64,000 nt of DNA from Tessaracoccus bendigoensis DSM 12906 (GCF_900141915.1 NZ_FQZG01000012.1:17856-81855), one strand, 5' to 3'; positions 50,343-60,246 are shown, numbered from the stretch's first letter. The notes: generated from the sequence alone by a model not told the origin. Numbers and translations: made by a program.

Positions 50343-52169
50343 ATGTCGATCCGCGAACAACTCCTAGCAAATGCCCCTACAAGCGTGGGCGACATGCTCA
50401 GGCAGAGGGTCGAGGCGACCCCGGACAAGCCCGCGTTCATGGCCCCTGACGGCGCCGACGGCCCCAACACATGGAAGTCCTTCACCTGGCGGGAGTCGAG
50501 CGCCATCATCGACAGACTCGCCGCAGGCCTGCTGGCCCGTGGACTCAACTATGAGGAGCGGGTGGCAATCTGCTCCAACACGAGGCTGGAATGGATCCTG
50601 CTCGACCTGGCGATCGCGCTCGCCGCTGGAGCCACGACGACTGTCTACCCGAACACCGGCGCCGAGGAGGTCGACTACATCCTCGCCGACTCAGGCACGA
50701 AGATCCTGGTCGCTGAGGACGCGAAGCAGCTTGCCAAGGTCGTCGACGACCAGCAGCTGACCGCCCAGATCCACACCATCGTGGTGCTCGACACCGAAGG
50801 CGTCACGCTCGACGACCGCGTCTTGTCCTACGAGCAACTGCTGAAGCTGGGGGTCGGTCACCTCGCCGAGCATCCACAAGCGGTGGAGGATTCCATCGCG
50901 TCGACCAACCGCGATTCGCTTTCCACCCTCATCTACACCTCCGGCACGACCGGTCGCCCAAAGGGGGTTCGGCTCAATCACATCTCATGGGTCTACGAGG
51001 GCGTCGGCGTCCAGCACCTGGAGCTTCTGGGAGAGGACGATCTCCACTACCTCTGGCTCCCGCTCAGCCACGTGTTCGGCAAGGCGCTGATCGCCTGTCA
51101 GCTTTCGATCGGGTTCTGCACGGCCGTCGACGGGCGGATCGACCACATCGTCCAAGGGCTCGGAGAGGTGAACCCGACCATCATGTGCGGCGCCCCGCGC
51201 ATCTTCGAGAAGGTCCGCGGCGCCGTCCTGACCGGCAACACCGGGTTGAAGGCCAGGATCTCCCACTGGGCGTTCTCGGTCGGCTACAAGACCATCGACG
51301 ACCGTCTCGCGGGCCGGGAGCTCAAAGGGCTGCTCGCCGTGCAGTACAAGCTCGCGGACAAGCTCGTCTTTTCGAAGCTGAAGGCAAAGCTGGGCGGGCG
51401 GATCAAGTTCATGGTCTCGGGAGCGGCCAAGCTGAGCCCCCAGGTGCAGAAGTGGTTCTACGCGGCAGGCATCCTCATCGTCGAGGGCTACGGTGCCACC
51501 GAGACCAGCGCCATCGCTGGCGTCGACCACTGGCGGGATCCGCACCTCGGCACTGTCGGTCGGCAGATTCCTGGCATCGACGCGAAGGTCGCAGATGACG
51601 GGGAGCTCCTGCTACGTGGGCCGATCATCTCGCCTGGGTACCACAACCTCCCCGAGCAGAGCGCCGAGACGTTCGTCGACGGCTGGTACCACACTGGAGA
51701 CATCGCCGAGATCCTGCCGAGTGGCCACATCAGGATCACCGACCGCAAGAAGGACCTCTTCAAGACCTCTGGCGGCAAGTTCGTCGCCCCGCAGAAGGTC
51801 GAGAGCGCGATCCAGGCCAACATCCCCTACATCGCGCAGTCGATCGCAGTCGGCGATGGTCGCAAGTACGTCTCGGCGCTGGTCGTGCTGGACCCAACGC
51901 TGCTCCAGAAGTGGGCAGACAAGCGAGGCATCCAGGGCAGCTACGCCGAGCTGTCGCAGCGACCCGAGATCCACGCCTCCATCGAACGCGCGATGGAGAG
52001 GGTCAATGCCAAGCTGGAGCGTTGGGAAACCGTCAAGAAGTTCGCGATCCTCGACCATGAGCTGACGGTCGAGAACTCTGGGGTGACGGCGAACATGAAG
52101 ATCCGCCGAGGCGTGGTCGCCGAGCGCTATGCCGACCTTGTAGCCAAGCTATACCCGCAGGAAGACTGA
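50343..52169 (+). CDS. Long-chain acyl-CoA synthetase (AMP-binding, FadD15-like)
   Basis: Starts at ATG 50343; 608 residues. The AMP-binding signature is LIYTSGTTGRPKG near residue 194. The adenylation motif is VEGYGATETSA, followed by WYHTGDIAE and ITDRKKDLFKTSGGKFVAPQ, which mark the C-terminal domain with its catalytic Lys region. It activates fatty acids to acyl-CoA via acyl-AMP. The longest open frame extends upstream through the MarR region, but that part is shadow sequence. A thioesterase gene starts immediately at its stop codon, making a two-gene acyl-CoA operon. Confidence 0.92.
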   Translation: MSIREQLLANAPTSVGDMLRQRVEATPDKPAFMAPDGADGPNTWKSFTWRESSAIIDRLAAGLLARGLNYEERVAICSNTRLEWILLDLAIALAAGATTTVYPNTGAEEVDYILADSGTKILVAEDAKQLAKVVDDQQLTAQIHTIVVLDTEGVTLDDRVLSYEQLLKLGVGHLAEHPQAVEDSIASTNRDSLSTLIYTSGTTGRPKGVRLNHISWVYEGVGVQHLELLGEDDLHYLWLPLSHVFGKALIACQLSIGFCTAVDGRIDHIVQGLGEVNPTIMCGAPRIFEKVRGAVLTGNTGLKARISHWAFSVGYKTIDDRLAGRELKGLLAVQYKLADKLVFSKLKAKLGGRIKFMVSGAAKLSPQVQKWFYAAGILIVEGYGATETSAIAGVDHWRDPHLGTVGRQIPGIDAKVADDGELLLRGPIISPGYHNLPEQSAETFVDGWYHTGDIAEILPSGHIRITDRKKDLFKTSGGKFVAPQKVESAIQANIPYIAQSIAVGDGRKYVSALVVLDPTLLQKWADKRGIQGSYAELSQRPEIHASIERAMERVNAKLERWETVKKFAILDHELTVENSGVTANMKIRRGVVAERYADLVAKLYPQED

Positions 52170-53021
52170 GTGTTCGGGTACCGCTGCTCGCTGCGCTGGT
52201 CGGACCTCGACGCTCAGGGTCACGTCAACAATGCCGTCATCGTCGACTATCTGCAGGAGGCGCGTGTCGCGTTTCTGCGCTCAGGGTCGGCCTCGCCGTT
52301 GCTGGACAGCGGGATCGTCGTCGTGTCGCACGAGCTTGAGTACCACCGGCCCGTCGAATACCGCGACGACCCCGTCACGGTCGAACTCGGCATCAGCCAG
52401 TTGGGCGCTTCGCGGCTCGAGGTCGCCTACGAGTTGCGGCAGTCCGATCGGGTCGCCGTGGTCGCCCGGACGGTGCTGTGTGCGTTCGACTTCGACCTGC
52501 AGAGCCCCGTTCGGTTGCAGCCTGACCACCGTGGGTTCTTCGCGGGGCACCGGATCGACGCGGGGTCGCTGCGCACCGTCGAGGCGCCGTCCCTGAACGG
52601 GCGCGGCACCCCGGTTTCGATCAAGGTGCGGTGGTCCGACCTCGACTCCTACGGGCACGTCAACAACGCGATGGTGTTCGACTACGTCCAGCAGGCCAGG
52701 ATCACCGCCACCACCGGATGGGACCCGGCGATGGCGAGGGTGGGCACGCAGGGCAGCGACCGGATGTGGCTCGTGGTGCGCCAGGACGTCGACTACGTGG
52801 CCCAGATCGGGCACCGGATCGAGCCGTACGTCGCGCGGGTCGCTCCGGTGAAGTTGGGAGGCACGTCGATCACCTTGGCCACCGAGTTGATCGACCCCGA
52901 TTCGGATGAGGTCTTGGTCAGGGCGAGGACGGTGCTGGTCTCGTCTGACATGTCTGGTCGCCCCGTCGACCTGGGCGCGGAGACCCGCTCCCGGTTGGCT
53001 GCTCATCTCGTCGCCGGTTGA
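52170..53021 (+). CDS. Duplicated hot-dog acyl-CoA thioesterase
   Basis: A 283-residue protein whose GTG start directly abuts the synthetase stop. Two tandem 4HBT-type hot-dog domains are obvious: RWSDLDAQGHVNNAVIVDYL (about residue 9) and RWSDLDSYGHVNNAMVFDYV (about 153). Each carries the family's catalytic Asp/His context (SDLD..GHVNN). The two halves would form an intramolecular double hot-dog. It probably hydrolyses acyl-CoA or acyl-ACP made by or feeding the neighbouring synthetase. Chain-length preference is unknown. Followed by palindromic tandem repeats. Confidence 0.88.
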   Translation: MFGYRCSLRWSDLDAQGHVNNAVIVDYLQEARVAFLRSGSASPLLDSGIVVVSHELEYHRPVEYRDDPVTVELGISQLGASRLEVAYELRQSDRVAVVARTVLCAFDFDLQSPVRLQPDHRGFFAGHRIDAGSLRTVEAPSLNGRGTPVSIKVRWSDLDSYGHVNNAMVFDYVQQARITATTGWDPAMARVGTQGSDRMWLVVRQDVDYVAQIGHRIEPYVARVAPVKLGGTSITLATELIDPDSDEVLVRARTVLVSSDMSGRPVDLGAETRSRLAAHLVAG

Positions 53022-53043
53022 CGGGGCGCGGGGCGGGTCTGGC

Positions 53044-53335
53044 GTTGAGCACTATTGCGGGTTCGCTTGTCGAAAGGACGCCTACTTACGGCGTGTCGCG
53101 GATCGAGTCCGGGATAGTGCTCATTGCTGCACCCGTGGCAGGGCTCTGACGGCGGTACGCGGGAGTCTGGACGGCGGTGCGGGAGGCCTGGACGGTGGAG
53201 GCGCCGTTGAGCACTATTACGGGTTCGTTGGACGATTGAACGATAAAACCGTGCTGTCCGTGCATCGAGTCCGGGATAGTGCTCATCGCTAAACCCGCGG
53301 CAGGGATCTGACGGCGGGATGCAGGGATCTGACGT
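53044..53335. repeat. Tandem about 162-bp repeat, each copy led by a 78-bp palindromic element
   Basis: Elements at 53046-53123 and 53208-53285 are both 78 bp. Each begins TGAGCACTAT and ends ATAGTGCTCA, a perfect 10-bp terminal inverted repeat. They share the next inner stretches (CGGGTTCG and CGAGTCCGGG), while the centres differ but keep self-complementarity. The sequence after each copy (ACCC-x-TGGCAGGG / ACCC-x-CGGCAGGG, then TCTGACGGCGG) is also repeated, giving a repeat period of 162 bases. This occupies the spacer between the thioesterase and Nei genes. It resembles REP-type elements or structured RNA; no ORF is convincing. Confidence 0.8.
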
Positions 53336-53336
53336 C

Positions 53337-54170
53337 TCACCCAGCCACAGGCTGACAGCGGGGACACGACCAGATGATGCGCTCGCGCCCGGCGTCGGGG
53401 TCGGCGACACTGGTCCCCCCGCCGAGCGTGTCCTTGGCGATCGCCGCACCGCAGCGCAGGCACGGGCGACCAGCCCGGCCGAACACGAACGTCGTCGACC
53501 CGCGCCGCTGGTCGCCCGTGAACGTGCGCACCGGGCTCGACAGGTTGGCGCGCATCAGCTTGACGGTGAGGTCGACGACGGCGGCGACGTCGACCTCGGC
53601 GACCCGCGAGGCCGGGTGCACTCCGCTGAGGAAGCACACCTCTGCCCGGTACTCGTTGCCGATCCCGGCCAGGTTGCGTTGGTCTAGCAGCGCCTCACCG
53701 ATCGTGCGGGAGGGCTCCGACCCGACCCGGCGAAGCGCCTCCTCCCGGCCCGACGGGGCCCAGCGGCCGGCGGTGTCCCAATCGTCGGCCAGCAGATCGG
53801 GCCCGAGCCAGCCCATCCGGGCGTCGAACTCCCGAGCGGGCCACAGCTCGACGATCCCGAGGTCGTGGCCCACCAACTCGATGCCGCCGGAGACCCGGAC
53901 GACGAGCCGCGCGGTGTGCGCTGGCAGCGACCAGCGGGTGCCTTCCTGGTGGATCCGCCAGAGGCCGTCCATCCTCAGATGGGTGTGAAGAACCAGGTCG
54001 CCGACCAGCCAGAACAGGTGCTTTCCATGCGGCCAGACCCGCAGAATCTCCTTGCCGCTGAGATCGACCGTTGCCAACTGCGGCACCCGGAACTGCGAGT
54101 GCGCGATCTCCCTTCCGACGAGCGGCTGGAGTCGCTCAGAGAGTCGCCAGACGGAGTCGCCCTCAGGCAC
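53337..54170 (-). CDS. Endonuclease VIII-like DNA glycosylase/AP lyase (Nei/Fpg family)
   Basis: Starts at GTG 54170, which places the catalytic Pro2-Glu3 (PEGDSVWRL) correctly; upstream in-frame sequence is shadow. 277 residues. Visible features are LRMDGLWRI (void-filling region), LLDQRNLAGIGNEYRAEVCF (H2TH motif), and a C-terminal zinc finger with CLRCGAAI and CPRCQ. It removes oxidised pyrimidines and cleaves the abasic site. It overlaps the lhr stop by eight bases, the conserved actinobacterial lhr-nei pairing, and presumably joins the same repair pathway. Confidence 0.92.
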   Translation of the reverse strand: MPEGDSVWRLSERLQPLVGREIAHSQFRVPQLATVDLSGKEILRVWPHGKHLFWLVGDLVLHTHLRMDGLWRIHQEGTRWSLPAHTARLVVRVSGGIELVGHDLGIVELWPAREFDARMGWLGPDLLADDWDTAGRWAPSGREEALRRVGSEPSRTIGEALLDQRNLAGIGNEYRAEVCFLSGVHPASRVAEVDVAAVVDLTVKLMRANLSSPVRTFTGDQRRGSTTFVFGRAGRPCLRCGAAIAKDTLGGGTSVADPDAGRERIIWSCPRCQPVAG

Positions 54171-57100
54171 GGGGGGCCTCGATCGTGACCCCCTTCGGCG
54201 TGAGCCGCGCGCCAGCATCGAGCATCGCCTGCTCCAGCCCGCTGGCGCCGACCCGTTCGCCGTCGACCTCCTCGATGCGGAGCCGCTGCATCCGGCCCTC
54301 CGCGGCGGCGCCACGAAGCGCCGTCACCACCAGCGCGACCGTCTCGGCCCGATCCTCGCCGAACAAGGTCAGCACCCGGCCGCCGCGCGTCAGATGCGCC
54401 AGGAGCACGCCGTCGGCCACCACCACCAGGGCACCGGCGGCCCTCGAAGGATGGGCGGTGGCGTGCTCGGGCCAGGGCAGCACGCTGCCGTAGGGATTGG
54501 CTGGGTCGAGGGCAGCCAGCACCACCGGGGTGGGATTGGTCGACCCGGACGGCCACCGGCCCTGGTCGGGGGAGTCGGCATGCGCGCGAAGGTCGCCGAC
54601 GACGTCGGTGGTCGAGAACTGCGCGCCGCCCAACCCGTCCACGAGGTAGCCGCGCAGCACCTTGCCCGCCTGCTCAAGCTCGGAGAGCAGCCGATACGCG
54701 GCGGCGAAACCGCCGGGGGTGCCGTCGGCCGTGACCCCGCCGCGCGTGATCACCCCGAACCGCGACAGCCACGACGACGCCAGCGCGAGCGCCCGTTCGG
54801 CGGCGGGAAGCTGCGGGTCGCGGACCCGGTACCACCGACCCCCGACCGCGGGCGCCGTCGACCCCGCGGAGGCGGGCATGCGACCGAGGCGGGGGATCCG
54901 GGCCCGGCGGCGCGGGTCGGGGCGAGACGACTTGTGTGCCGCGCGGGTCGACCCGCCGATCCGCGCCCGCACCGGAGCAAACGACACCGGAGCGATCGCG
55001 CCCTGCTCCGCGGCCCGCCACCAGGCATCGACGGTGTGGGCACCGCTGGGCAGCGACCCGAACGTCCCGTCGCCCTCGGCCAGTGCGGCGGCCAATGCCA
55101 CAGAGTCCTGATCTGGCGGTTGGGGAGCCTCGCCGACCAGGCCGAGATCGTCGGCGGGCACCAGCGCCACCAACGGGTCGTTCGGCCCGGCGCTGCCGAC
55201 GATGCGGACCAGCACCTCGCCCTCGGCGATCAACTGGTCGAGATGCGCAGACGAGTACCCCCGCAACCGGGTGGGCAGCACGTGCGTCTCCCAGGCGGAG
55301 GCGGGCAGGGCGGCCCCTGCGAGCCGCTGCAGCGCGAGTAACACCTCGTCAGGGCCGGATGCGGGCCGCTCGACCAACTGGTGGCCGGATGCCAGGAACC
55401 GGACGTAGCCCGTCTGCGAGACGGGCTGCAGTTCGGAGCGGGCCTTCGCGAGCGACCTCGACCGCAGCCTACGCAGCACCTCGGGATCGACGTATTCCAC
55501 GTCTGTGGAGGTGAACCGGCCCACCGTCAACCGGCGACCGGCCGACTCCCGCTCAAGCACCAGCAGCACCGTCGACGGCCCGAGCCCGAGATCGGCGGCG
55601 AGCTCGGCCGCCGTGAACGGCCCGTGCGTGCGCGCATATCGCGCGATCAGCTGCGTCAACGGGTCGCGACCCTCCGGCGTCGACGGCGCGGCGTACCCCG
55701 CGGGCACCGGCACGCCGAGCGCGTCCCGCAGCAGCCCGACGTCGGAGGCCGACACCAGCTGTGGTACCCCCGCCAACTGCACGACGGCGACCCGACCGGC
55801 GAGTTCTTCCACGGCGCGATCGACGTCGAGATCCGCCACATGCGCAGGCAGCTCCGACAGTGGGATCGGCCCGAGCAACCGGGGCAGATCGGCCAACTGC
55901 TCCGTCGTCCGGGCGCGGCGCTCGTCGGTCAGGTGCCGCAACTCGGCCACGACCTCGGCGACGATGTCGGGATCGAGGACCTCCCGCAGGTCGAGCGTCC
56001 CGAGGGCCGCGGCCAGCAGCTCCGGATCGAGCGAGAGCAGCGCGGCCCGGCGCTCGGCGAGCGGCACATCGCCGTCATAGATGAACGCCCCGGGGTAGCG
56101 GAACAGCAGGCTCGCCGCGAACGGGCTCGGCCGCTCGGTGACGACCTCGACCAGCCGGACCGAGCCCGAGCGCAGCGCCCGCATCAGCTCCACCAGCGCA
56201 GGTACGTCGTAGACGTCCTGGGTCACCTCGCGGATGGTCTCAAGAATGATGGGGAAGCGCGGATAGTGCCGGGCGACCTCAAGCAGTTGCGCGGCTCGCT
56301 GACGCTGCTGCCAGAGCGGCGCCCGGCGCCCCGGGTCGGGGCGGGGCAGCAGCAGGGCCCTGGCCGCGGCCTCGCGGAACCGGGAGGCGAACAGTGAAGT
56401 GCCGCCCACCTGCGCCGTCACCAGCCCTGTCACCTCCTCGGGGTCGAGGACGATGAGCTCCGCCAGCCGGTCGACCAGGTCGGAGTCGGGTAGCCGCAAC
56501 ACGATCCCGTCGTCGCCGCCCACCGGCGACACGTCGACGCCACCCTCGGCCGACAGCACCGCGCCGATGATCGTTCCCCAGGCGCCGAGCACCCGCCTGC
56601 CGAGGGGGGAGTGGATGACGACGCGCCAATCACCCAGCTCATCGCGGAACCGTTCAAGCAACACCGTGCGCTCGTCAGGCACCACCCCGGTCGCCGCGCG
56701 CTGCTCCTGCAGATAGGCCGCGAGGTTGCCTCTGGTGTGGCCGTCCAGATAGCCGCGATCCAGCCGGGCCGGGTCCCGTGATGCCTCGCGCTGCAGAGCG
56801 CCGATCCCTCGCCCCAGCTCGGTGGGGCGACCCTCGTCTTCGCCCTTCCAGAACGGCAGCCGCCCGGTGTTGCCGGGCGCGGGGGAGACGCGCACCTGGT
56901 CGCGGGTGATCTCTTCGATCCGCCACGACGACGCGCCGAGGGTGAACACGTCGCCCACTCGCGACTCGTGCACCATCTCCTCATCCAGCTCGCCGACGCG
57001 CCGCGGACCCTGCTCATCCCCGGCGAGGAATACCCCGAACAGGCCACGATCTGGGATCGTGCCCCCCGAGGTGACGGCCAGCCGCAGCGCGCCTGGGCGC

Positions 57101-58740
57101 GGGTAGAGCCGGTTGTCGTCGCCGAGCACCAGCCGGGCGCGCAGATGGGCGAAGTCGGCCGACGGGTAGGCGCCGGTCAGCAGCTCGACGACCGCGTCGA
57201 GCAGGGCCCGAGGCAGCCCCGCGTACGGCTGGGCCCGCGTGACCGTGGCGAACCACTCGTCGACGTCGAGCCCCGCCTCGCCCGCAGCCACCGCTGCGGC
57301 CACCGTCTGCTGCGCCAGCACGTCGAGCGGTTGACGGGGGATGCGCAACTCCTCGATCTCACCGGTCAGCAGCCGCTCCGTCGTGACCACCGCCGCGGCG
57401 AGGTCGCCCCGGAACAACGGATAGACGTCGCCGCGCGACACCGCCCCGACGACGTGACCGGCCCGGCCGACCCGTTGTAGCGCGCTGGCCACCGACGGCG
57501 GCGCCGAAACCTGGACGACCCGGTCGACCGCGCCCATGTCGATGCCGAGCTCCAGGGAGCTGGTCGCCACCACGCACCGCAGCGCACCCGACTTCAGCGC
57601 CGTCTCGATCTGCGCGCGGGCCTCCTTGCTGACCGACCCGTGGTGCGCCCGGGCGATCACCGGCGGGGCGCCACGCACGGTGTCGACGGGGGCCATCACC
57701 TGGGCGGGCGGCCGGGCGGGGAGCGGCGGCAGCGTCTCCGGTGCGTGCTCCTCCGCCCAGAGCTCGTTGAGCCGACCCGTCAGCCGTTCCGCCGTGCGCC
57801 GACCGTTGGTGAAGACCAGCGTCGAGCGACCCGACTTCACCGTCTCGTAGATCTGGGCTTCGACGTGAGGCCAAAGCGATGAGCCGGGGGAGTCGACGGC
57901 GACGGTGTCGGTGCCGCCGAGCGCCAGGAGCGGGTCGGACGGCGCCTCGGTACCAGGCGGCGGGCCGGGGTCGCTCATGTCGGCCACGGGCACCCGCACC
58001 GTCACGTCCCACAGCTTCCGCGTCGGCGGCGCCACGACTGTGACCGCCCGGTCGCCGCCGAGGAAAGCGGCGATCCGGTCGATGGGTCGCACGGTGGCCG
58101 AAAGCGCGACCCGCTGCACATCCGACCCGACAAGCGCGTCGAGCCGTTCCAGGCTGAGTGCCAGGTGGCTGCCGCGTTTGGTGCCTGCGACCGCGTGGAT
58201 CTCGTCGACGATCACGGTGCCGACGCCCGTGAGCGTCTCGCGCGCGCCGCTGGTGAGCATCAGGTACAGCGACTCGGGCGTGGTGATCAGGATGTCGGGT
58301 GGATGTCTGAGCAACGCGGCGCGCTCCCTGGCTGGGGTGTCGCCCGAGCGGACGCCGACGCTGATCGGGCGCATCGGCAACCCGAGCCGCTCCGCCGCCA
58401 GCCTGATCCCGGTCAGCGGTGCGCGCAGGTTGCGCTCCACGTCGACCCCGAGCGCCTTCAACGGAGACACGTAGACGATCCGGGAAGCCCCGCCCGCCAA
58501 ACCGGATCCCCGGCGCGAAGTGCCCGAGGCCGCGACGAGACCGACGGACCCGGCCAAGGAATCGATGGCCCACAGGAAGGCGGCCAGGGTCTTGCCCGAC
58601 CCGGTCGGGGCAACCACGAGCGAGTGCTCGCCCGCGCCAACGGCCCTCCACGCCTCGGCCTGAACCGGTGTCGGCTCAGGAAAGACGCCCGCGAACCACT
58701 CCCTCGTGGGAGGCGAGAAGCGCGCCAGCGGGTCGGTCAT
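54163..58740 (-). CDS. lhr: Lhr-type large ATP-dependent helicase
   Basis: A 1,525-residue superfamily 2 helicase of full Lhr length. Walker A is APTGSGKT at 44-51, motif Ia is YVSPLKALGVDVERNL, DEIH is at about 180 (VDEIHAVAGTKRGSHL), and motif VI is QRVGRAGHVVG. A winged-helix and beta-barrel core and the long Lhr C-terminal domain (to residue 1525) follow. Lhr translocates 3' to 5' on single-stranded DNA and is linked to DNA-damage repair in mycobacteria. It is coupled to the Nei glycosylase gene. No truncation or frameshift is seen. Confidence 0.93.
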   Translation of the reverse strand: MTDPLARFSPPTREWFAGVFPEPTPVQAEAWRAVGAGEHSLVVAPTGSGKTLAAFLWAIDSLAGSVGLVAASGTSRRGSGLAGGASRIVYVSPLKALGVDVERNLRAPLTGIRLAAERLGLPMRPISVGVRSGDTPARERAALLRHPPDILITTPESLYLMLTSGARETLTGVGTVIVDEIHAVAGTKRGSHLALSLERLDALVGSDVQRVALSATVRPIDRIAAFLGGDRAVTVVAPPTRKLWDVTVRVPVADMSDPGPPPGTEAPSDPLLALGGTDTVAVDSPGSSLWPHVEAQIYETVKSGRSTLVFTNGRRTAERLTGRLNELWAEEHAPETLPPLPARPPAQVMAPVDTVRGAPPVIARAHHGSVSKEARAQIETALKSGALRCVVATSSLELGIDMGAVDRVVQVSAPPSVASALQRVGRAGHVVGAVSRGDVYPLFRGDLAAAVVTTERLLTGEIEELRIPRQPLDVLAQQTVAAAVAAGEAGLDVDEWFATVTRAQPYAGLPRALLDAVVELLTGAYPSADFAHLRARLVLGDDNRLYPRPGALRLAVTSGGTIPDRGLFGVFLAGDEQGPRRVGELDEEMVHESRVGDVFTLGASSWRIEEITRDQVRVSPAPGNTGRLPFWKGEDEGRPTELGRGIGALQREASRDPARLDRGYLDGHTRGNLAAYLQEQRAATGVVPDERTVLLERFRDELGDWRVVIHSPLGRRVLGAWGTIIGAVLSAEGGVDVSPVGGDDGIVLRLPDSDLVDRLAELIVLDPEEVTGLVTAQVGGTSLFASRFREAAARALLLPRPDPGRRAPLWQQRQRAAQLLEVARHYPRFPIILETIREVTQDVYDVPALVELMRALRSGSVRLVEVVTERPSPFAASLLFRYPGAFIYDGDVPLAERRAALLSLDPELLAAALGTLDLREVLDPDIVAEVVAELRHLTDERRARTTEQLADLPRLLGPIPLSELPAHVADLDVDRAVEELAGRVAVVQLAGVPQLVSASDVGLLRDALGVPVPAGYAAPSTPEGRDPLTQLIARYARTHGPFTAAELAADLGLGPSTVLLVLERESAGRRLTVGRFTSTDVEYVDPEVLRRLRSRSLAKARSELQPVSQTGYVRFLASGHQLVERPASGPDEVLLALQRLAGAALPASAWETHVLPTRLRGYSSAHLDQLIAEGEVLVRIVGSAGPNDPLVALVPADDLGLVGEAPQPPDQDSVALAAALAEGDGTFGSLPSGAHTVDAWWRAAEQGAIAPVSFAPVRARIGGSTRAAHKSSRPDPRRRARIPRLGRMPASAGSTAPAVGGRWYRVRDPQLPAAERALALASSWLSRFGVITRGGVTADGTPGGFAAAYRLLSELEQAGKVLRGYLVDGLGGAQFSTTDVVGDLRAHADSPDQGRWPSGSTNPTPVVLAALDPANPYGSVLPWPEHATAHPSRAAGALVVVADGVLLAHLTRGGRVLTLFGEDRAETVALVVTALRGAAAEGRMQRLRIEEVDGERVGASGLEQAMLDAGARLTPKGVTIEAPRA

Positions 58741-58812
58741 GGGGCAAGTCTGCCAGCGCCCACCGACAACACGGTGGCCGACAACCCAGCCCCGGTCGGA
58801 CGGTCCGGCCGG

Positions 58813-60246
58813 TCACGACTCCTGGATCTCGGCGCCGTCGGTCGACCAGTTGGTGTGGAAGGCGCCTTCGCGGTCGATACGGCGGTAGGTGTGTGCCCCG
58901 AAGTAGTCGCGAAGCCCCTGCGTCAGCGCCGCGTTCAGCCGCGGTGCCCGGGCCTGGTCGTAGTGGGCCAGGGCCGCGGAGAAGCCGGGGACCGGGACCC
59001 CGGCCCTGACCGCCGTCGCGACGACCTCGCGCCAACCGTCCTGCGCGTCGGCCAGCCCGGAAGCGATCGACGGCGCCTCGATCAGGGTGACGAGATTGCC
59101 GGCCGCGTACTCGGAGCGGATCCGCTCCAGCAGGCGCGCCCGGATGATGCAGCCGGCCCGCCAGATCTTGGCGACCTCACCGACGTTGATGTCCCACCCG
59201 TACTGCTCTGCAGCCATCCTGATCTCGTCGAGCCCCTGGGCGTAGGCGACGACCTTGCTCGCCCACAGCGCCTCCCGGATCTGCTCGATGAAGGCGTCCC
59301 GGTCGGCGACGTCGACCTTTCCGTCCGGCCCGGTGAGCGCCTTCTGCGCGGAGGCGCGCAGGGCGGGCGACGACGAGATCGCTCGCGCGAACACCGCCTC
59401 GGCGATCGCGTTTACGGGGGTGCCCAGGTTGAGCGCCGACTGGATCGTCCACGTGCCGGTGCCCTTCATGCCCGCGGCGTCGACGATCACCTCGACAAGC
59501 GGTCGGCCGGTCGCGGCGTCCACCTTGCGCAGCACCTCTGAGGTGATCTCGATGAGGTAGGAATCCAGGTCGCCGGTGTTCCAGGTGGCGAACACGTCGG
59601 CCATCTCCGGGTAGGACAACCCGAGACCCTTGAGCAGTTCGAAGGCCTCGCCGATGAACTGCATGTCGGCGTACTCGATGCCGTTGTGGATCATCTTGAC
59701 GAAGTGGCCCGCGCCGTCGGTGCCGATGTAGGTGCAGCACGGCTCGCCGTCGACCTTCGCGGAGATCGACTCGAGGATGGGCCCAAGCGCCTCGTAAGAC
59801 TCGCGGGAGCCGCCGGGCATGATCGAGGGCCCCTCAAGGGCCCCGACCTCACCGCCCGAGATGCCCGCCCCGACGAAGTGCAGCCCGAGCCCGCGCAGCT
59901 TCTCCTCGCGGCGACGCGTGTCCTCGAAGAAGGCGTTGCCGCCGTCGACGACGATGTCGCCTTCCTCCAACAGCGGGACGAGGGCGTCGATGGTCGCGTC
60001 GGTAGGCGCTCCCGCCTTGACCATGATGATGATGCGACGGGGCCGCTCGAGCGAGGCGACGAAGTCCGCCAGCTCGTGCGCGGGGCGGAAGTCGCCCTCT
60101 GTGCCGTGCTCTGCGATCATCGCGTCGGTGCGGGAGGCGGTGCGGTTGAAGACGGCCACGCTATGCCCCTTGTGGGCAAGGTTGCGCGCGAGGTTCGAGC
60201 CCATCACCGCCATGCCGACCACGCCAACGTTCGCCAGATCCGTCAT
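58813..60246 (-). CDS. gnd: 6-phosphogluconate dehydrogenase, decarboxylating (NADP-dependent)
   Basis: Starts at ATG 60246 (MTDLANVGVVGMAVMGSNLA); 477 residues, the usual length of the long Gnd form. The Rossmann motif GVVGMAVMG, NRTASRTD (NADP phosphate contact), the GISGGEVGALEGPSIMPGG segment and KMIHNGIEYADMQ with the catalytic Lys are all present. The C-terminal AHTYRRIDREGAFHTNW supplies the substrate-binding tail. It oxidises 6-phosphogluconate to ribulose 5-phosphate in the pentose phosphate pathway. It is divergent from a sugar import operon, consistent with carbohydrate catabolism. Confidence 0.95.
   Translation of the reverse strand: MTDLANVGVVGMAVMGSNLARNLAHKGHSVAVFNRTASRTDAMIAEHGTEGDFRPAHELADFVASLERPRRIIIMVKAGAPTDATIDALVPLLEEGDIVVDGGNAFFEDTRRREEKLRGLGLHFVGAGISGGEVGALEGPSIMPGGSRESYEALGPILESISAKVDGEPCCTYIGTDGAGHFVKMIHNGIEYADMQFIGEAFELLKGLGLSYPEMADVFATWNTGDLDSYLIEITSEVLRKVDAATGRPLVEVIVDAAGMKGTGTWTIQSALNLGTPVNAIAEAVFARAISSSPALRASAQKALTGPDGKVDVADRDAFIEQIREALWASKVVAYAQGLDEIRMAAEQYGWDINVGEVAKIWRAGCIIRARLLERIRSEYAAGNLVTLIEAPSIASGLADAQDGWREVVATAVRAGVPVPGFSAALAHYDQARAPRLNAALTQGLRDYFGAHTYRRIDREGAFHTNWSTDGAEIQES

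Noticed and set aside
53044..53335. CRISPR array
   Set aside because: There are only two units, each a 78-bp palindrome with diverged centres. The repeat/spacer geometry does not fit CRISPR and no cas genes are present.
53086..53637. 183-codon minus-strand frame spanning the palindromic repeats and nei
   Set aside because: It is out of frame with nei and translates the repeats twice. No motif or ribosome site supports it.
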